Shown in pieces: positions 1-7,313 of a DNA stretch of 64,000 bases (position 1 is its first letter; the number at the start of each line of letters is the position of its first letter). Under the pieces are notes generated by a model. It ran no database searches and was not told the origin of the DNA. It worked only from the letters and a program-made list of their open reading frames with translations. The stretch spans positions 3,079,318 to 3,143,317 of the forward strand of contig NZ_CP150886.1 in assembly GCF_038050375.1 (NCBI RefSeq), read 5' to 3'. The stretch comes from Okeanomitos corallinicola TIOX110. GTDB lineage: Bacteria; Cyanobacteriota; Cyanobacteriia; Cyanobacteriales; Nostocaceae. A program made the position numbers and the translations under genes.

Positions 1-407
1 AACAAGTAAAACATCGTCCTTTGATTTTAATCATCAATAAAATTGATCTTTTAGAAACAGCTTTAAAATTAGAACATCCCCAAACAATTAACCAAATCGT
101 AAAAACTGCGGCCGCAAAAAATCAAGGAATTGATGATTTAGAAATGGCGATTTTAGAGATAGTGCAAGCGGGAAAGGTGCAAGTTGCGGATATGGATTTG
201 GCTATTAATCAAAGACAAGCAGCAGCTTTAATAAAAGCTCAGAATGATTTAGTACAGGTGCAAGAAACAATTAATAATCAATTACCTTTGGATTTTTGGA
301 CTATTGATTTACGAGGTGCAATTTATGCGTTAGGAGAAATAACTGGGGAGGAAGTGACAGAATCAGTATTAGATCGGATATTCAGTAGATTTTGTATTGG
401 TAAATAA
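1..407 (+). CDS. mnmE: tRNA modification GTPase MnmE (TrmE), C-terminal part, cut by window start
   Basis: MnmE works with MnmG to make the 5-carboxymethylaminomethyl group on the wobble uridine of certain tRNAs. Only the last ~135 residues are present; the frame is open to the first base (codons from position 3), so the gene begins upstream. The visible part starts in the G domain: INKIDL is the NKxD guanine-specificity motif. It continues into the C-terminal helical domain and ends in FCIGK, the conserved C-terminus whose cysteine is characteristic of MnmE. A methionine-like TTG at 21 is internal and not a start. The next gene begins 39 bp downstream on the same strand, so the two could be cotranscribed. 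Identification is firm. Confidence 0.95.
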   Translation, partial: QVKHRPLILIINKIDLLETALKLEHPQTINQIVKTAAAKNQGIDDLEMAILEIVQAGKVQVADMDLAINQRQAAALIKAQNDLVQVQETINNQLPLDFWTIDLRGAIYALGEITGEEVTESVLDRIFSRFCIGK

Positions 408-446
408 ATCGAAGAAGTTATAAACCTGAAAAGTAGAGGATTTTAC

Positions 447-944
447 ATGAGTACATCACCAACACTAAAACAATTAAAAGCAGAATTGATTACACCAGAA
501 AATTTTCAACCCTATGGACAGGTAATATCTGCTAGTAAAGATGGTAAATCTTTTGATTATGAAGACGCACAATTAAACCTACAAAATGGTATTCCCCGTT
601 TCTATATTATGCGATTGCATAATAAAGGAACAAAATTTCATAAAATTACCCGTCATAGTCAATGTACTCAATGTTTAGGTTCTTTGGAAGGAAAAGATTG
701 GTTAATGGCAGTTTGTCCACCGAATAATGATATTACTAAACCAGTATTAGAAAAACTTGCAGCTTTCCGGATTCCCGGTAATTGTTTTATTAAATTAGAA
801 GTAGGAACTTGGCACGCTGGCCCTTATTTTGATCATGATTTTGTGGATTTTTATAATTTAGAATTAAGTGATACAAATGTTGTAGATCATTTCACCCATG
901 ATTTTTTAAAAACTGATCAATTAGAATTTGAAATGATATTGTAA
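447..944 (+). CDS. Ureidoglycolate lyase (AllA-like cupin) family protein
   Basis: This 165-aa protein matches the AllA cupin family in length (about 160 aa) and in the motif LEVGTWHAGPYF near residues 116-127, whose histidine belongs to the expected metal/substrate pocket. AllA releases glyoxylate and urea from ureidoglycolate in allantoin breakdown. No other purine-catabolism gene is nearby, and cyanobacterial members are usually found alone, so the actual substrate is uncertain. The start ATG follows 39 bp after mnmE, with a weak purine-rich stretch (AGTAGAGG) about 8 bases upstream. Family assignment is good; the catalytic role is inferred from the family only. Confidence 0.8.
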   Translation: MSTSPTLKQLKAELITPENFQPYGQVISASKDGKSFDYEDAQLNLQNGIPRFYIMRLHNKGTKFHKITRHSQCTQCLGSLEGKDWLMAVCPPNNDITKPVLEKLAAFRIPGNCFIKLEVGTWHAGPYFDHDFVDFYNLELSDTNVVDHFTHDFLKTDQLEFEMIL

Positions 945-1196
945 AAAGATAAAAAATATTAATTCACGAATAAGGGTTTAGCAATGCTAAATCCCTACAA
1001 TATTAAACTTCAGAAGTTTATCACTCTTTCTTGTCATCGCAATACAAAATATCATACTTTGCCAAAAAAATTGATGTCTTGCAAAATAAATTTATGTGAA
1101 TTGTATTCATTAATTTTTTTAAAATTATCTAATTACTAGAGTCATTAGTAGTAGTATCATCCATGTAACAGCAAGTTATTTACATACATAATTACC
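945..1196. repeat. Intergenic region with a GGGTTTAGCA/TGCTAAA palindromic element
   Basis: The gap holds an imperfect inverted repeat at about 973-996 (AGGGTTTAGCA, then TGCTAAATCCCT). A closely related perfect version lies at 40706-40730 and a half copy at 30780-30796, so this is a dispersed element rather than a gene-specific terminator. It could still form a hairpin in the transcript of the upstream gene. The remaining sequence up to 1196 is AT-rich and shows no coding potential. Confidence 0.6.
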
Positions 1197-4100
1197 ATGA
1201 CTAATTCATTACTTTCTGGTGATGACACCACCGTACCTGCTCTGATAGGTATTGGCATGAATAATCAACTATGGACAAGAAAAACCTTAACCAGTAATTG
1301 GGAACATATCCCTAATAGTGGTGCAGTCCTAGGAATTACAGTCATGCCAGATGGTACTATAGTTGGTATCGGCATGGATCATCAACTATGGACAAGAAAA
1401 ACCTTAACCAGTAATTGGGAACATATTCCTAATAGTGGTGCAGTCTTAGGAATTACAGCCATGCCAGATGGTACTATAGTTGGTATCGGCATGGATCATC
1501 AACTATGGACAAGAAAAACCTTAACCAGTAATTGGGAACATATTCCTAATAGTGGTGCAGTCTTAGGAATTACAGTCATGCCAGACGGTACTATAGTTGG
1601 TATTGGCATGAATAATCAACTCTATACCAGAAAAACCTTAACCAGTAATTGGGAACATATTCCTAATAGTGGTGCAGTCTTAGGAATTACAGTCATGCCA
1701 GACGGTACTATAGTTGGTATTGGCATGAATAATCAACTGTGGACAAGAAAAACCTTAACCAGTAATTGGGAACATATTCCTAACAGTGGTTCTGTTTTGG
1801 GGATTGTATCTTATTCACGTGTAGCAGCATCTGCTTCCAGTGTTGCAAATTTAATATCAGGAACAAAGATTAAACTCAAGTCGTGGAAAGGAGATTATTT
1901 ACATCGTCCTGACTCACAACAAGGTGTGACAACTTGGGGTACTGGTATTGGTAATGAGTGGGTTGTCGAGTTAATTGGTGACAACAAAATTAAACTCAAG
2001 TCGTGGAAAGGGGATTATTTGCATCGTCCTGACTCACAACAAGGTGTGACAACTTGGGGTACTGGTATTGGTAATGAATGGGTTGTCGAGTTAATTGGTG
2101 ACAACAAAATTAAACTCAAGTCGTGGAAAGGGGATTATTTGCATCGTCCTGACTCACAACAAGGTGTGACAACTTGGGGTACTGGTATTGGTAATGAATG
2201 GGGACTAGAAGTTATTTCTACCGATGTAGTTAATACAAAACAAATCACAGGTCTTCATAACACAGGCGTTGATAACAACGATAAAGTTTTAGGTGATAGT
2301 GTTGCAGATTCCCACTATCAAATGACAACCTATCCTACAGATACAGCAACACCAGCCGTTACAAGTCCCAGTAGTTCTTTAGCTGGTGGCTGGGTCGCTA
2401 ATACAGATACTTCCCGATGGATTGGTCCCAAGAGTGAGTCTGCTACCGGACCTGTTGGGGAATATATCTATAAAACCACCTTTAACCTTCCCGAATTTTC
2501 TGAAGCTGCGATTGTTGGTGAGCTTTCTGCAGATGACCAAATTACAGATATACTCATCAACGGAGTTTCTGCGGGTAATCCTACTCCTTTAGGTGCTTGG
2601 AACACAGTTAGTAAATTCAGTATTTCTAGTGGATTTGTAGTTGGTAAAAATACCATCGAATTTAAAATTAATAATGGTGGTGGCCCCACAGGTCTTCGCA
2701 TACATAGCATTACTGGAACTTATACACCTGTTGCAACCAGTTCAGGTAAAATAGTAGTTAATGCAGACGAATGGACTTTAAGTGATCAAGGCATTAAAGC
2801 AGCACCGGATGGAGCTACATTTGCCATCAATGTTGCTAAATACTTTGTAGGCGAAAATAAGGGTAAATTCCACGTTCTTTCCACTAATTTTGGTTTAACA
2901 GGAGCATCTTTAGAGCAAACTATGACCAAAGCAGGTCATACTTGGACGAAAGGAATGAATATTTCCATTAACCTAGAAACTCTGCAACAATATGACGGAA
3001 TTTTTCTCGGTGGTAATCCTGTAGATAACCAAGTCTTAATTGAATATGTTAAGAATGGTGGAAAGGTTTACCTCTGCGCTGGTACTGGTCAAGGAGGAGC
3101 GCAAGTAGAAGCTAACAATTGGAAGACTTTCTTAGCTGCTTTTGGTCTTCAATATCAGGGAAAATACAACGGAATTGCCGGTAATATTGCCGTTAGTAAC
3201 CCAAATAACCCTCTATTTGCTGGAGTCAAAACCCTTTATCAAAATAATGGTAACTCCATTACTGATTTACAACCTGATTCACCACTAAACGAGATTATTT
3301 TGAATAGTAGTGGACAAGGGATAATTGCTACTGCTGAATTTATTAAACCCGCACCAGAACCAAGACCAGAACCAACACCAGAACCTGCACCAGAACCAAC
3401 ACCAGAAACTCCAGTTACTGACTCAGAAGAATTTACCATCACTGCAACTCAAGGTGTAACTATTTCCAAATTACTTCATAAAGGTCAAGTCAAACGGACT
3501 CAATCAGATGAATATATAGAGATTAGCAACACTGGTAACAGTCCAGCTGATATCTCTGGTTGGAAAATCACTTCTGCGGGTAGTTCTAGACAGGTATTTA
3601 CTTTCCCCCAAGGTACTACTTTAGAAGGTGGAAAAAGTTTCTGTGTTTACACAAATGAAGTTCATCCTGAAACAGGTGGTTTCTCCTTTGGTAGTAAGTC
3701 TGCAATTTGGAATGATGCAGGGGATGAAGCTAAACTTTTTGATGCAGCAGGAAACAATGTTTCTACTTTAGCTTATGGGAAAAGTAACGTTGCAGGTATC
3801 AAAAAAGAATTTAAAGTTCCTGGACTAGATTTGGTTGCTACTTATTCTGCAATTAACAAACAAATGTCTTTAGGAGGAAAAGTCACATTTACCGAGGCTT
3901 TATCCTTAGCAATTCAGAGTTTTCTAGAGGATGATAATGAGATTGAAAGTCCTTTAGGATTAATTCTCAATGATCCTGGTAGTTTTGATTTAGCTGGTGA
4001 TGTTACTAAAGCAATGGCCACTGAAAAAGTACGTTCTTATCTGAACGAAGGTGGAGTATTAACTTTATATCCTACTGCTAAACGCAACACCGCAGAAAAT

Positions 4101-4223
4101 GGCGAAACTGTAGAAGAAAATTGGATTTTTGAGTTATCACTACCAGCAATGGGTGATACAATTTTCTGGGCAATTGTACCTCGTGCAGGTGAAAAAAAGG
4201 TCTATAACTACGGTTTTTCATAA
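1197..4223 (+). CDS. Mosaic repeat protein: propeller-like repeats, 40-aa Trp/Gly repeats, ThuA-like region, lamin-tail domain
   Basis: The 1008-aa protein is a chain of modules. Residues ~17-205 hold five 39-aa repeats (GIGMNNQLWTRK...MPDGTIV) that resemble blades of a tachylectin-type propeller. Residues ~224-343 hold three 40-aa repeats (KLKSWKGDYLHRPDS...WGTGIGNEW) suggestive of a trefoil or lectin-like fold. Residues ~345-510 look like a jelly-roll binding domain (GEYIYKTTFNL). Residues ~515-715 resemble a ThuA/glutamine-amidotransferase-like fold (YDGIFLGGNP, GGKVYLCAGTGQG). A Pro-Glu linker spans ~717-738, and ~743-865 match a lamin-tail domain (EYIEISNTGNSPADISGW). The C-terminus is unrecognised. 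There is no N-terminal signal peptide. A surface or carbohydrate-binding role is inferred from the modules; no enzyme activity can be claimed. Confidence 0.8.
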   Translation: MTNSLLSGDDTTVPALIGIGMNNQLWTRKTLTSNWEHIPNSGAVLGITVMPDGTIVGIGMDHQLWTRKTLTSNWEHIPNSGAVLGITAMPDGTIVGIGMDHQLWTRKTLTSNWEHIPNSGAVLGITVMPDGTIVGIGMNNQLYTRKTLTSNWEHIPNSGAVLGITVMPDGTIVGIGMNNQLWTRKTLTSNWEHIPNSGSVLGIVSYSRVAASASSVANLISGTKIKLKSWKGDYLHRPDSQQGVTTWGTGIGNEWVVELIGDNKIKLKSWKGDYLHRPDSQQGVTTWGTGIGNEWVVELIGDNKIKLKSWKGDYLHRPDSQQGVTTWGTGIGNEWGLEVISTDVVNTKQITGLHNTGVDNNDKVLGDSVADSHYQMTTYPTDTATPAVTSPSSSLAGGWVANTDTSRWIGPKSESATGPVGEYIYKTTFNLPEFSEAAIVGELSADDQITDILINGVSAGNPTPLGAWNTVSKFSISSGFVVGKNTIEFKINNGGGPTGLRIHSITGTYTPVATSSGKIVVNADEWTLSDQGIKAAPDGATFAINVAKYFVGENKGKFHVLSTNFGLTGASLEQTMTKAGHTWTKGMNISINLETLQQYDGIFLGGNPVDNQVLIEYVKNGGKVYLCAGTGQGGAQVEANNWKTFLAAFGLQYQGKYNGIAGNIAVSNPNNPLFAGVKTLYQNNGNSITDLQPDSPLNEIILNSSGQGIIATAEFIKPAPEPRPEPTPEPAPEPTPETPVTDSEEFTITATQGVTISKLLHKGQVKRTQSDEYIEISNTGNSPADISGWKITSAGSSRQVFTFPQGTTLEGGKSFCVYTNEVHPETGGFSFGSKSAIWNDAGDEAKLFDAAGNNVSTLAYGKSNVAGIKKEFKVPGLDLVATYSAINKQMSLGGKVTFTEALSLAIQSFLEDDNEIESPLGLILNDPGSFDLAGDVTKAMATEKVRSYLNEGGVLTLYPTAKRNTAENGETVEENWIFELSLPAMGDTIFWAIVPRAGEKKVYNYGFS
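1247..1800 (+). repeat. Five 117-bp tandem repeats inside the 1008-aa gene
   Basis: Copies begin near 1247, 1364, 1481, 1598 and 1715, with the period exactly 117 bp (39 codons). Differences between copies are a handful of bases, for example ATGAATAAT against ATGGATCAT and TATGGACA against TATACCA. The last copy is truncated at VLGI. Near-identity at the DNA level, including synonymous positions, points to recent duplication or gene conversion. Confidence 0.9.
1866..2205 (+). repeat. Three 120-bp tandem repeats inside the 1008-aa gene
   Basis: Copies start at 1866, 1986 and 2106 with a 40-codon period. Copies two and three are identical by eye over most of their length, while copy one differs at only a few sites (GGAGATTATTTACAT against GGGGATTATTTGCAT). 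The third copy is cut off before the VVELIGDN part. This is a second, independent tandem array next to the 117-bp array. Confidence 0.9.
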
Positions 4224-4231
4224 TCAGTAAG

Positions 4232-4258
4232 ATAGGGAATTAATTTTTCCCTATTTTT
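4232..4258 (+). terminator. Rho-independent terminator after the mosaic protein gene
   Basis: An 8-bp perfect stem (ATAGGGAA at 4232-4239, TTCCCTAT at 4247-4254) runs directly into a T tract, starting 9 bp after the stop codon. Confidence 0.75.
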
Positions 4259-4362
4259 AAAGTAGTGAAGAAACCAGAATACTGATTCCAAAAATCAATT
4301 TACTTTCCACTGTAGGGGCATTTTATGAAATGTCTCTACATTCTTTTTTTATATCATATTAC

Positions 4363-5046
4363 TTAAAATAAACCTTTCTTTTTTAATTTTGCAAGTGCAT
4401 CCTCCGCAGCAGCTTTTTCTGCTTCTTTTTTACTCTTTCCTGTTGCTTCTCCTAACTTTTTACCGTCTACAAATACTTGAGAAATAAATTCCGGTGCATG
4501 ATCTGGGCCTCCTGCTTTTTCTGTTATATATTTGGGAGGTTCTTGGATACCTTGTGCTTGGGTTATCTCCTGTAATCTATTTTTAGAATCTACATTAGAA
4601 CGGGGTTCTACCACATCTTCGGAGACAGAATCAAATAATGGTTCAAGAATGACTTTGAGAGGTTCAACATTACCATCATTATCTAAATAATAAGCACCAA
4701 CTACAGCTTCAAAGGTGCTACTCAGGAGGTTAGGATTTTGAAAACCACCATCTCTAATTGCTCCTTTTCCTAATCGCATTCTGAAGTCTAAACCAACTTC
4801 TAAAGCAAATTTTGCCAGTTGTTTTTCTTCTACTAATGCAGAACGACGACGGGTTAATTCATCTTCTCCTTTATCGGGATAACGACGATATAAATACTGT
4901 CCACTAATAAAGTTTAAAATCGCATCTCCGAGAAATTCTAAGCGCTCGTTGTGTTCTCCTTCTCCTGGGTTTTCGTTGACATAAGAACGATGGGTTAATG
5001 CTTGACGCAGGAGTTTTTCGTTTTTGAATGTGAGTAATTTGTGCAT
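4363..5046 (-). CDS. rnc: Ribonuclease III family protein
   Basis: RNase III cleaves double-stranded RNA during rRNA maturation and mRNA turnover. The 227-aa protein has the catalytic domain with the signature ERLEFLGDAIL (residues 34-44, giving E37 and D41) and a C-terminal dsRNA-binding domain from about residue 155 (NRLQEITQAQG...SKKEAEKAAAEDAL). In the usual DxxE metal site the first acid is replaced: the sequence reads S110-T-F-E113. Cyanobacteria often carry more than one RNase III, so this could be a variant with altered metal use. The ATG at 5046 gives the normal family length. It lies downstream of the NYN gene on the same strand, but a terminator separates them. Confidence 0.92.
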   Translation of the reverse strand: MHKLLTFKNEKLLRQALTHRSYVNENPGEGEHNERLEFLGDAILNFISGQYLYRRYPDKGEDELTRRRSALVEEKQLAKFALEVGLDFRMRLGKGAIRDGGFQNPNLLSSTFEAVVGAYYLDNDGNVEPLKVILEPLFDSVSEDVVEPRSNVDSKNRLQEITQAQGIQEPPKYITEKAGGPDHAPEFISQVFVDGKKLGEATGKSKKEAEKAAAEDALAKLKKKGLF

Positions 5047-5092
5047 TTTAATGTTTAATTTTTTATTGTGTAATGAGTATCAATTGTTGAAA

Positions 5093-5119
5093 AATAGAAA
5101 AACCGCAAGGTGCGGTTCT
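5093..5119 (-). terminator. Rho-independent terminator between the NYN gene and rnc
   Basis: Read on the minus strand, the stem AACCGC (5117-5112), a short loop and GCGGTT (5106-5101) are followed by TTTTCTATTTTTC. It lies 55 bp after the NYN stop and before the rnc start, so it probably ends the NYN transcript. Confidence 0.75.
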
Positions 5120-5171
5120 CATTAACCAGTTATTTTACTAAACTGGGATTTTCAAGTTTTTAAAAACAAAT

Positions 5172-5960
5172 TCAAGCAGCTATTTGATTTAATTCAATTA
5201 AAAATAACTCCTGATTTTGTCTTTTTACTTTACCTTCTTTGACAACCATATCAACAAATTGTCCAAATTTTTTAAATTTTGTACCATTAGGTATAGATAT
5301 TGAACAAATTCCCTGGTAATTAGCGGAAATTTGACCCATCAATTGATTAACATAACTGTAGTTTGTGGGTTTATTTTGACTGAGTGCTTTGTTTACAGCT
5401 TTCATCAAACATTCTACAGCGTCATTGTAGCTAATTTGAGGATGGATGACATTTGTTTGAGGTTGATTTTTTTTCTCAACTAACTGAGGTAAGTCATCTA
5501 TGAAGTGAAATTCATTAGCAACATCCTTGAGACTCTTTTTCAAATTACCTTTTTTTGCAAAAATGATGATAGATTTACCTTTCGCTTTTACATCTTTAAG
5601 TAAATTAACAAAATCACCATCTCCTGAAACTAGGATAAATACATCTGGTGCATTATTACTCCACATATCATCAATTGAATCTTTGAAGATTTGATTATCT
5701 ACACTATTCTTTAATGAACAGGTAACATCCATAATTTGATAACCAATCTTTTCTAAACTAGATGTAGTTGTAGAAAAATTTCCTACCAATGAATTATAGT
5801 AAATTTTTTTGGTAATTAAACGACCTTTTGATTTTGCAAACTCTAGTAGGTTTATTGCTGTCTCAGCATTGAAAGGAACATTCTGAAAATCGCAATAGAT
5901 CGAAATTTTAAATGTTTCCTGTTCAGCTTTTACAGGTGTCTTTATAGAAGCAACTTGCAT
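5172..5960 (-). CDS. NYN domain protein with C-terminal LOTUS/OST-HTH-like domain (LabA/DUF88 family)
   Basis: The N-terminal ~150 residues form a NYN (PIN-like) nuclease domain: acidic residues at D24 (YCDFQN), D88 (SVDNQ) and D114/D116 (SGDGDF) are placed as in the family, followed by a Rossmann-like strand (KSIIIFAKKG). Residues ~175-260 resemble a LOTUS/OST-HTH RNA-binding module (YSYVNQLMGQISANYQGI...FGQFVDMV). The combination suggests an RNA-targeting protein, probably an RNase, acting in the cytoplasm. Related cyanobacterial LabA proteins affect circadian output, but this link is only by family. A large inverted repeat (6114-6295) lies about 150 bp upstream. The transcript appears to end at the hairpin at 5093-5119. 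Confidence 0.82.
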   Translation of the reverse strand: MQVASIKTPVKAEQETFKISIYCDFQNVPFNAETAINLLEFAKSKGRLITKKIYYNSLVGNFSTTTSSLEKIGYQIMDVTCSLKNSVDNQIFKDSIDDMWSNNAPDVFILVSGDGDFVNLLKDVKAKGKSIIIFAKKGNLKKSLKDVANEFHFIDDLPQLVEKKNQPQTNVIHPQISYNDAVECLMKAVNKALSQNKPTNYSYVNQLMGQISANYQGICSISIPNGTKFKKFGQFVDMVVKEGKVKRQNQELFLIELNQIAA

Positions 5961-6113
5961 TTTGTCAATTCCTTAATTTAGTAAATTGATCAAGTGATAT
6001 TGACAGCTTCAACGAATTACATATCTACAGCAGTAAAACTACATAAAGGGAAAAAGTAAAAAAATAGTTTTAACCCGTTTGCTTTCCCTATTTTACAAAC
6101 TTCGATTTACCAT

Positions 6114-6295
6114 CTCAGCAACAGGATTCCTCGCTGATAAATCCTGCTTTATTCCTTCGGATGAATATTTATCCTAACTCTTTGTTTTCTTCGTACCGAT
6201 TAGCCTGATTGACGATAAAAAATTATATCAGGCTAAATAAATATTCAAACGAACGAACAAAACAAGGCTTGTCAGAAAGGAGTTCTGCTGCTGAG
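6114..6295. repeat. Large imperfect inverted repeat with 59-nt arms and an inner hairpin
   Basis: Arm 6114-6172 and arm 6237-6295 align as reverse complements over 59 positions without gaps; I count 45 matches. The arm ends are strongest: CTCAGCA against TGCTGAG outside, and the perfect 10-bp pair GAATATTTAT (6163-6172) / ATAAATATTC (6237-6246) inside. Within the loop, AGCCTGAT (6202-6209) pairs perfectly with ATCAGGCT (6227-6234). It may be a structured RNA, a leader of the NYN gene, or a palindromic mobile element. Confidence 0.75.
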
Positions 6296-6445
6296 ACAAC
6301 CACCGATGCTTGCGCGTTAGAGTTCTGCTTGAGATTTGTAGTTATTTGGCTGTCTTAGTCACGTATTTTAAGACCCATAACTTGAAATGTCAAGCACTCT
6401 TTCTGCAAAAAATCGTAAGATCTATAAATTAGCCTATTACGCGGA

Positions 6446-6477
6446 TTTCAGCTATCTGAAACGAGAAATATTATAAT
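6446..6477 (+). promoter_or_regulatory. Probable xisH promoter with small inverted repeat
   Basis: A consensus -10 hexamer TATAAT lies at 6472-6477, 28 bp before the xisH ATG. Immediately upstream is a perfect inverted repeat, TTTCAG (6446-6451) and CTGAAA (6456-6461), in the -35 region, a plausible operator. No clear -35 hexamer is seen. Confidence 0.5.
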
Positions 6478-6505
6478 AGTAGATAAAAAACTCAATTATC
6501 AACTC

Positions 6506-6922
6506 ATGTCAGCTAAAGATATATTCCATGATGCAGTAAAAAAAGGATTAGAAAAAGACGGATGGGTGATCACAGATGATCCTTTAAGGATTCGCTCAGG
6601 TAGAGTTGATATGCAAATTGACTTAGGTGCAGAAAGAATGATAGGTGCGGAAAAAGGATCAGAAAAAATTGCAGTAGAAATTAAAAGTTTTATCAGTTCT
6701 TCAAACATTTCAGAATTTCATACTGCATTAGGACAATTTCTTAATTATCGTTTCGCTTTACAAGAACAGCAACCTCAAAGATTTTTATATTTAGCTGTTC
6801 CCAAAATACCTTATGAGACCTTCTTTCAATTACCATTTGTCATCAACATAATTGATAATTTTCAACTAAGTTTAATAGTGTATGATCCAAATGAGGAGGT
6901 AATTTTATTATGGAAAAAATAG
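6506..6922 (+). CDS. xisH: XisH family protein (element excision controlling factor; endonuclease-like)
   Basis: XisH was described in Anabaena as a factor needed with XisI and the recombinase XisF for excision of the fdxN element in heterocysts. This 138-aa protein matches that family throughout (MSAKDIFHDAVKKGLEKDGW start; FHTALGQFLNYRFAL). A motif fitting a PD-(D/E)XK nuclease core is visible: D35 in GRVDMQ and E59-I-K61 in VEIKSF, plus an early helix, so it may be a nuclease-fold protein. It overlaps xisI by 13 nt, so the two are translationally coupled. No XisF or fdxN element is in the window, so the pair is likely a standalone module with another function. Confidence 0.93.
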   Translation: MSAKDIFHDAVKKGLEKDGWVITDDPLRIRSGRVDMQIDLGAERMIGAEKGSEKIAVEIKSFISSSNISEFHTALGQFLNYRFALQEQQPQRFLYLAVPKIPYETFFQLPFVINIIDNFQLSLIVYDPNEEVILLWKK

Positions 6923-7245
6923 AACAATATCGGACATACATTCAAAACTTATTAACTGAATATGCTCAAGGTAGTCCATCTGATGATGAAGTAGAAACAC
7001 AATTGATTTTTGATCAAGAAAGAGATCATTATCAGGTGGTTTATGCAGGTTGGAAAAATCGCAGACCGATGTATGGTTGTGTATTACATTTAGATATTAA
7101 AAATGGTAAAATTTGGATTCAATATAATGGAACTGAGATAGATATAGCAGATGAATTAGTTAAATTAGGAGTACCAAAATCAGATATAGTTTTAGCTTTC
7201 CATGAACCTTTGATGAGACAGTATACAGGTTTTGCTGTTGGATAA
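6910..7245 (+). CDS. xisI: XisI family protein
   Basis: This is the usual partner of XisH, 111 aa, matching the family from MEKIEQYRTYIQNLL to the C-terminal HEPLMRQYTGFAVG. Its start overlaps the end of xisH by 13 nt; a GAGGAGGT-like ribosome-binding site (AATGAGGAGG) lies about 10-15 bases upstream, inside xisH. XisI is thought to act with XisH, but its biochemistry is unknown. The fixed pairing, small size and abundance in cyanobacteria resemble a toxin-antitoxin or nuclease-inhibitor pair; that is inference. A strong terminator-like hairpin follows 12 bp after the stop. Confidence 0.93.
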   Translation: MEKIEQYRTYIQNLLTEYAQGSPSDDEVETQLIFDQERDHYQVVYAGWKNRRPMYGCVLHLDIKNGKIWIQYNGTEIDIADELVKLGVPKSDIVLAFHEPLMRQYTGFAVG

Positions 7246-7256
7246 TTTTTTAGTTG

Positions 7257-7306
7257 TAGATCCCCGACTTCTTAAACTTCTTAAAAAAGTCAGGGATCTA
7301 ATTTTT
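7257..7306 (+). terminator. Terminator hairpin after xisI
   Basis: A 14-nt arm (TAGATCCCCGACTT, 7257-7270) pairs with AAGTCAGGGATCTA (7287-7300) with one mismatch and is followed by ATTTTTC. The GATCCCCGACTT core recurs at 10887-10900, so the stem was probably built from a dispersed repeat. Confidence 0.75.
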
Positions 7307-7313
7307 CAAATTC

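Larger units (their letters stand above)
5961..6505. other. 545-bp divergent intergenic region between NYN gene and xisH
   Basis: No gene is visible. The region holds a large imperfect inverted repeat (6114-6295), a second copy of a GTTCTGCT-TGAG motif at ~6322-6334 echoing 6283-6295, and the probable xisH promoter near 6446-6477. Promoters for both flanking genes must lie here, since they point away from each other. Confidence 0.7.

Noticed and set aside
1247-2205. CRISPR-like array
   Set aside because: The repeats are coding, contiguous, 117-120 bp and lack unique spacers.
6506-7245. fdxN-type excisable element boundary at xisHI
   Set aside because: No XisF recombinase and no nif genes or recombination half-sites are visible in the window.
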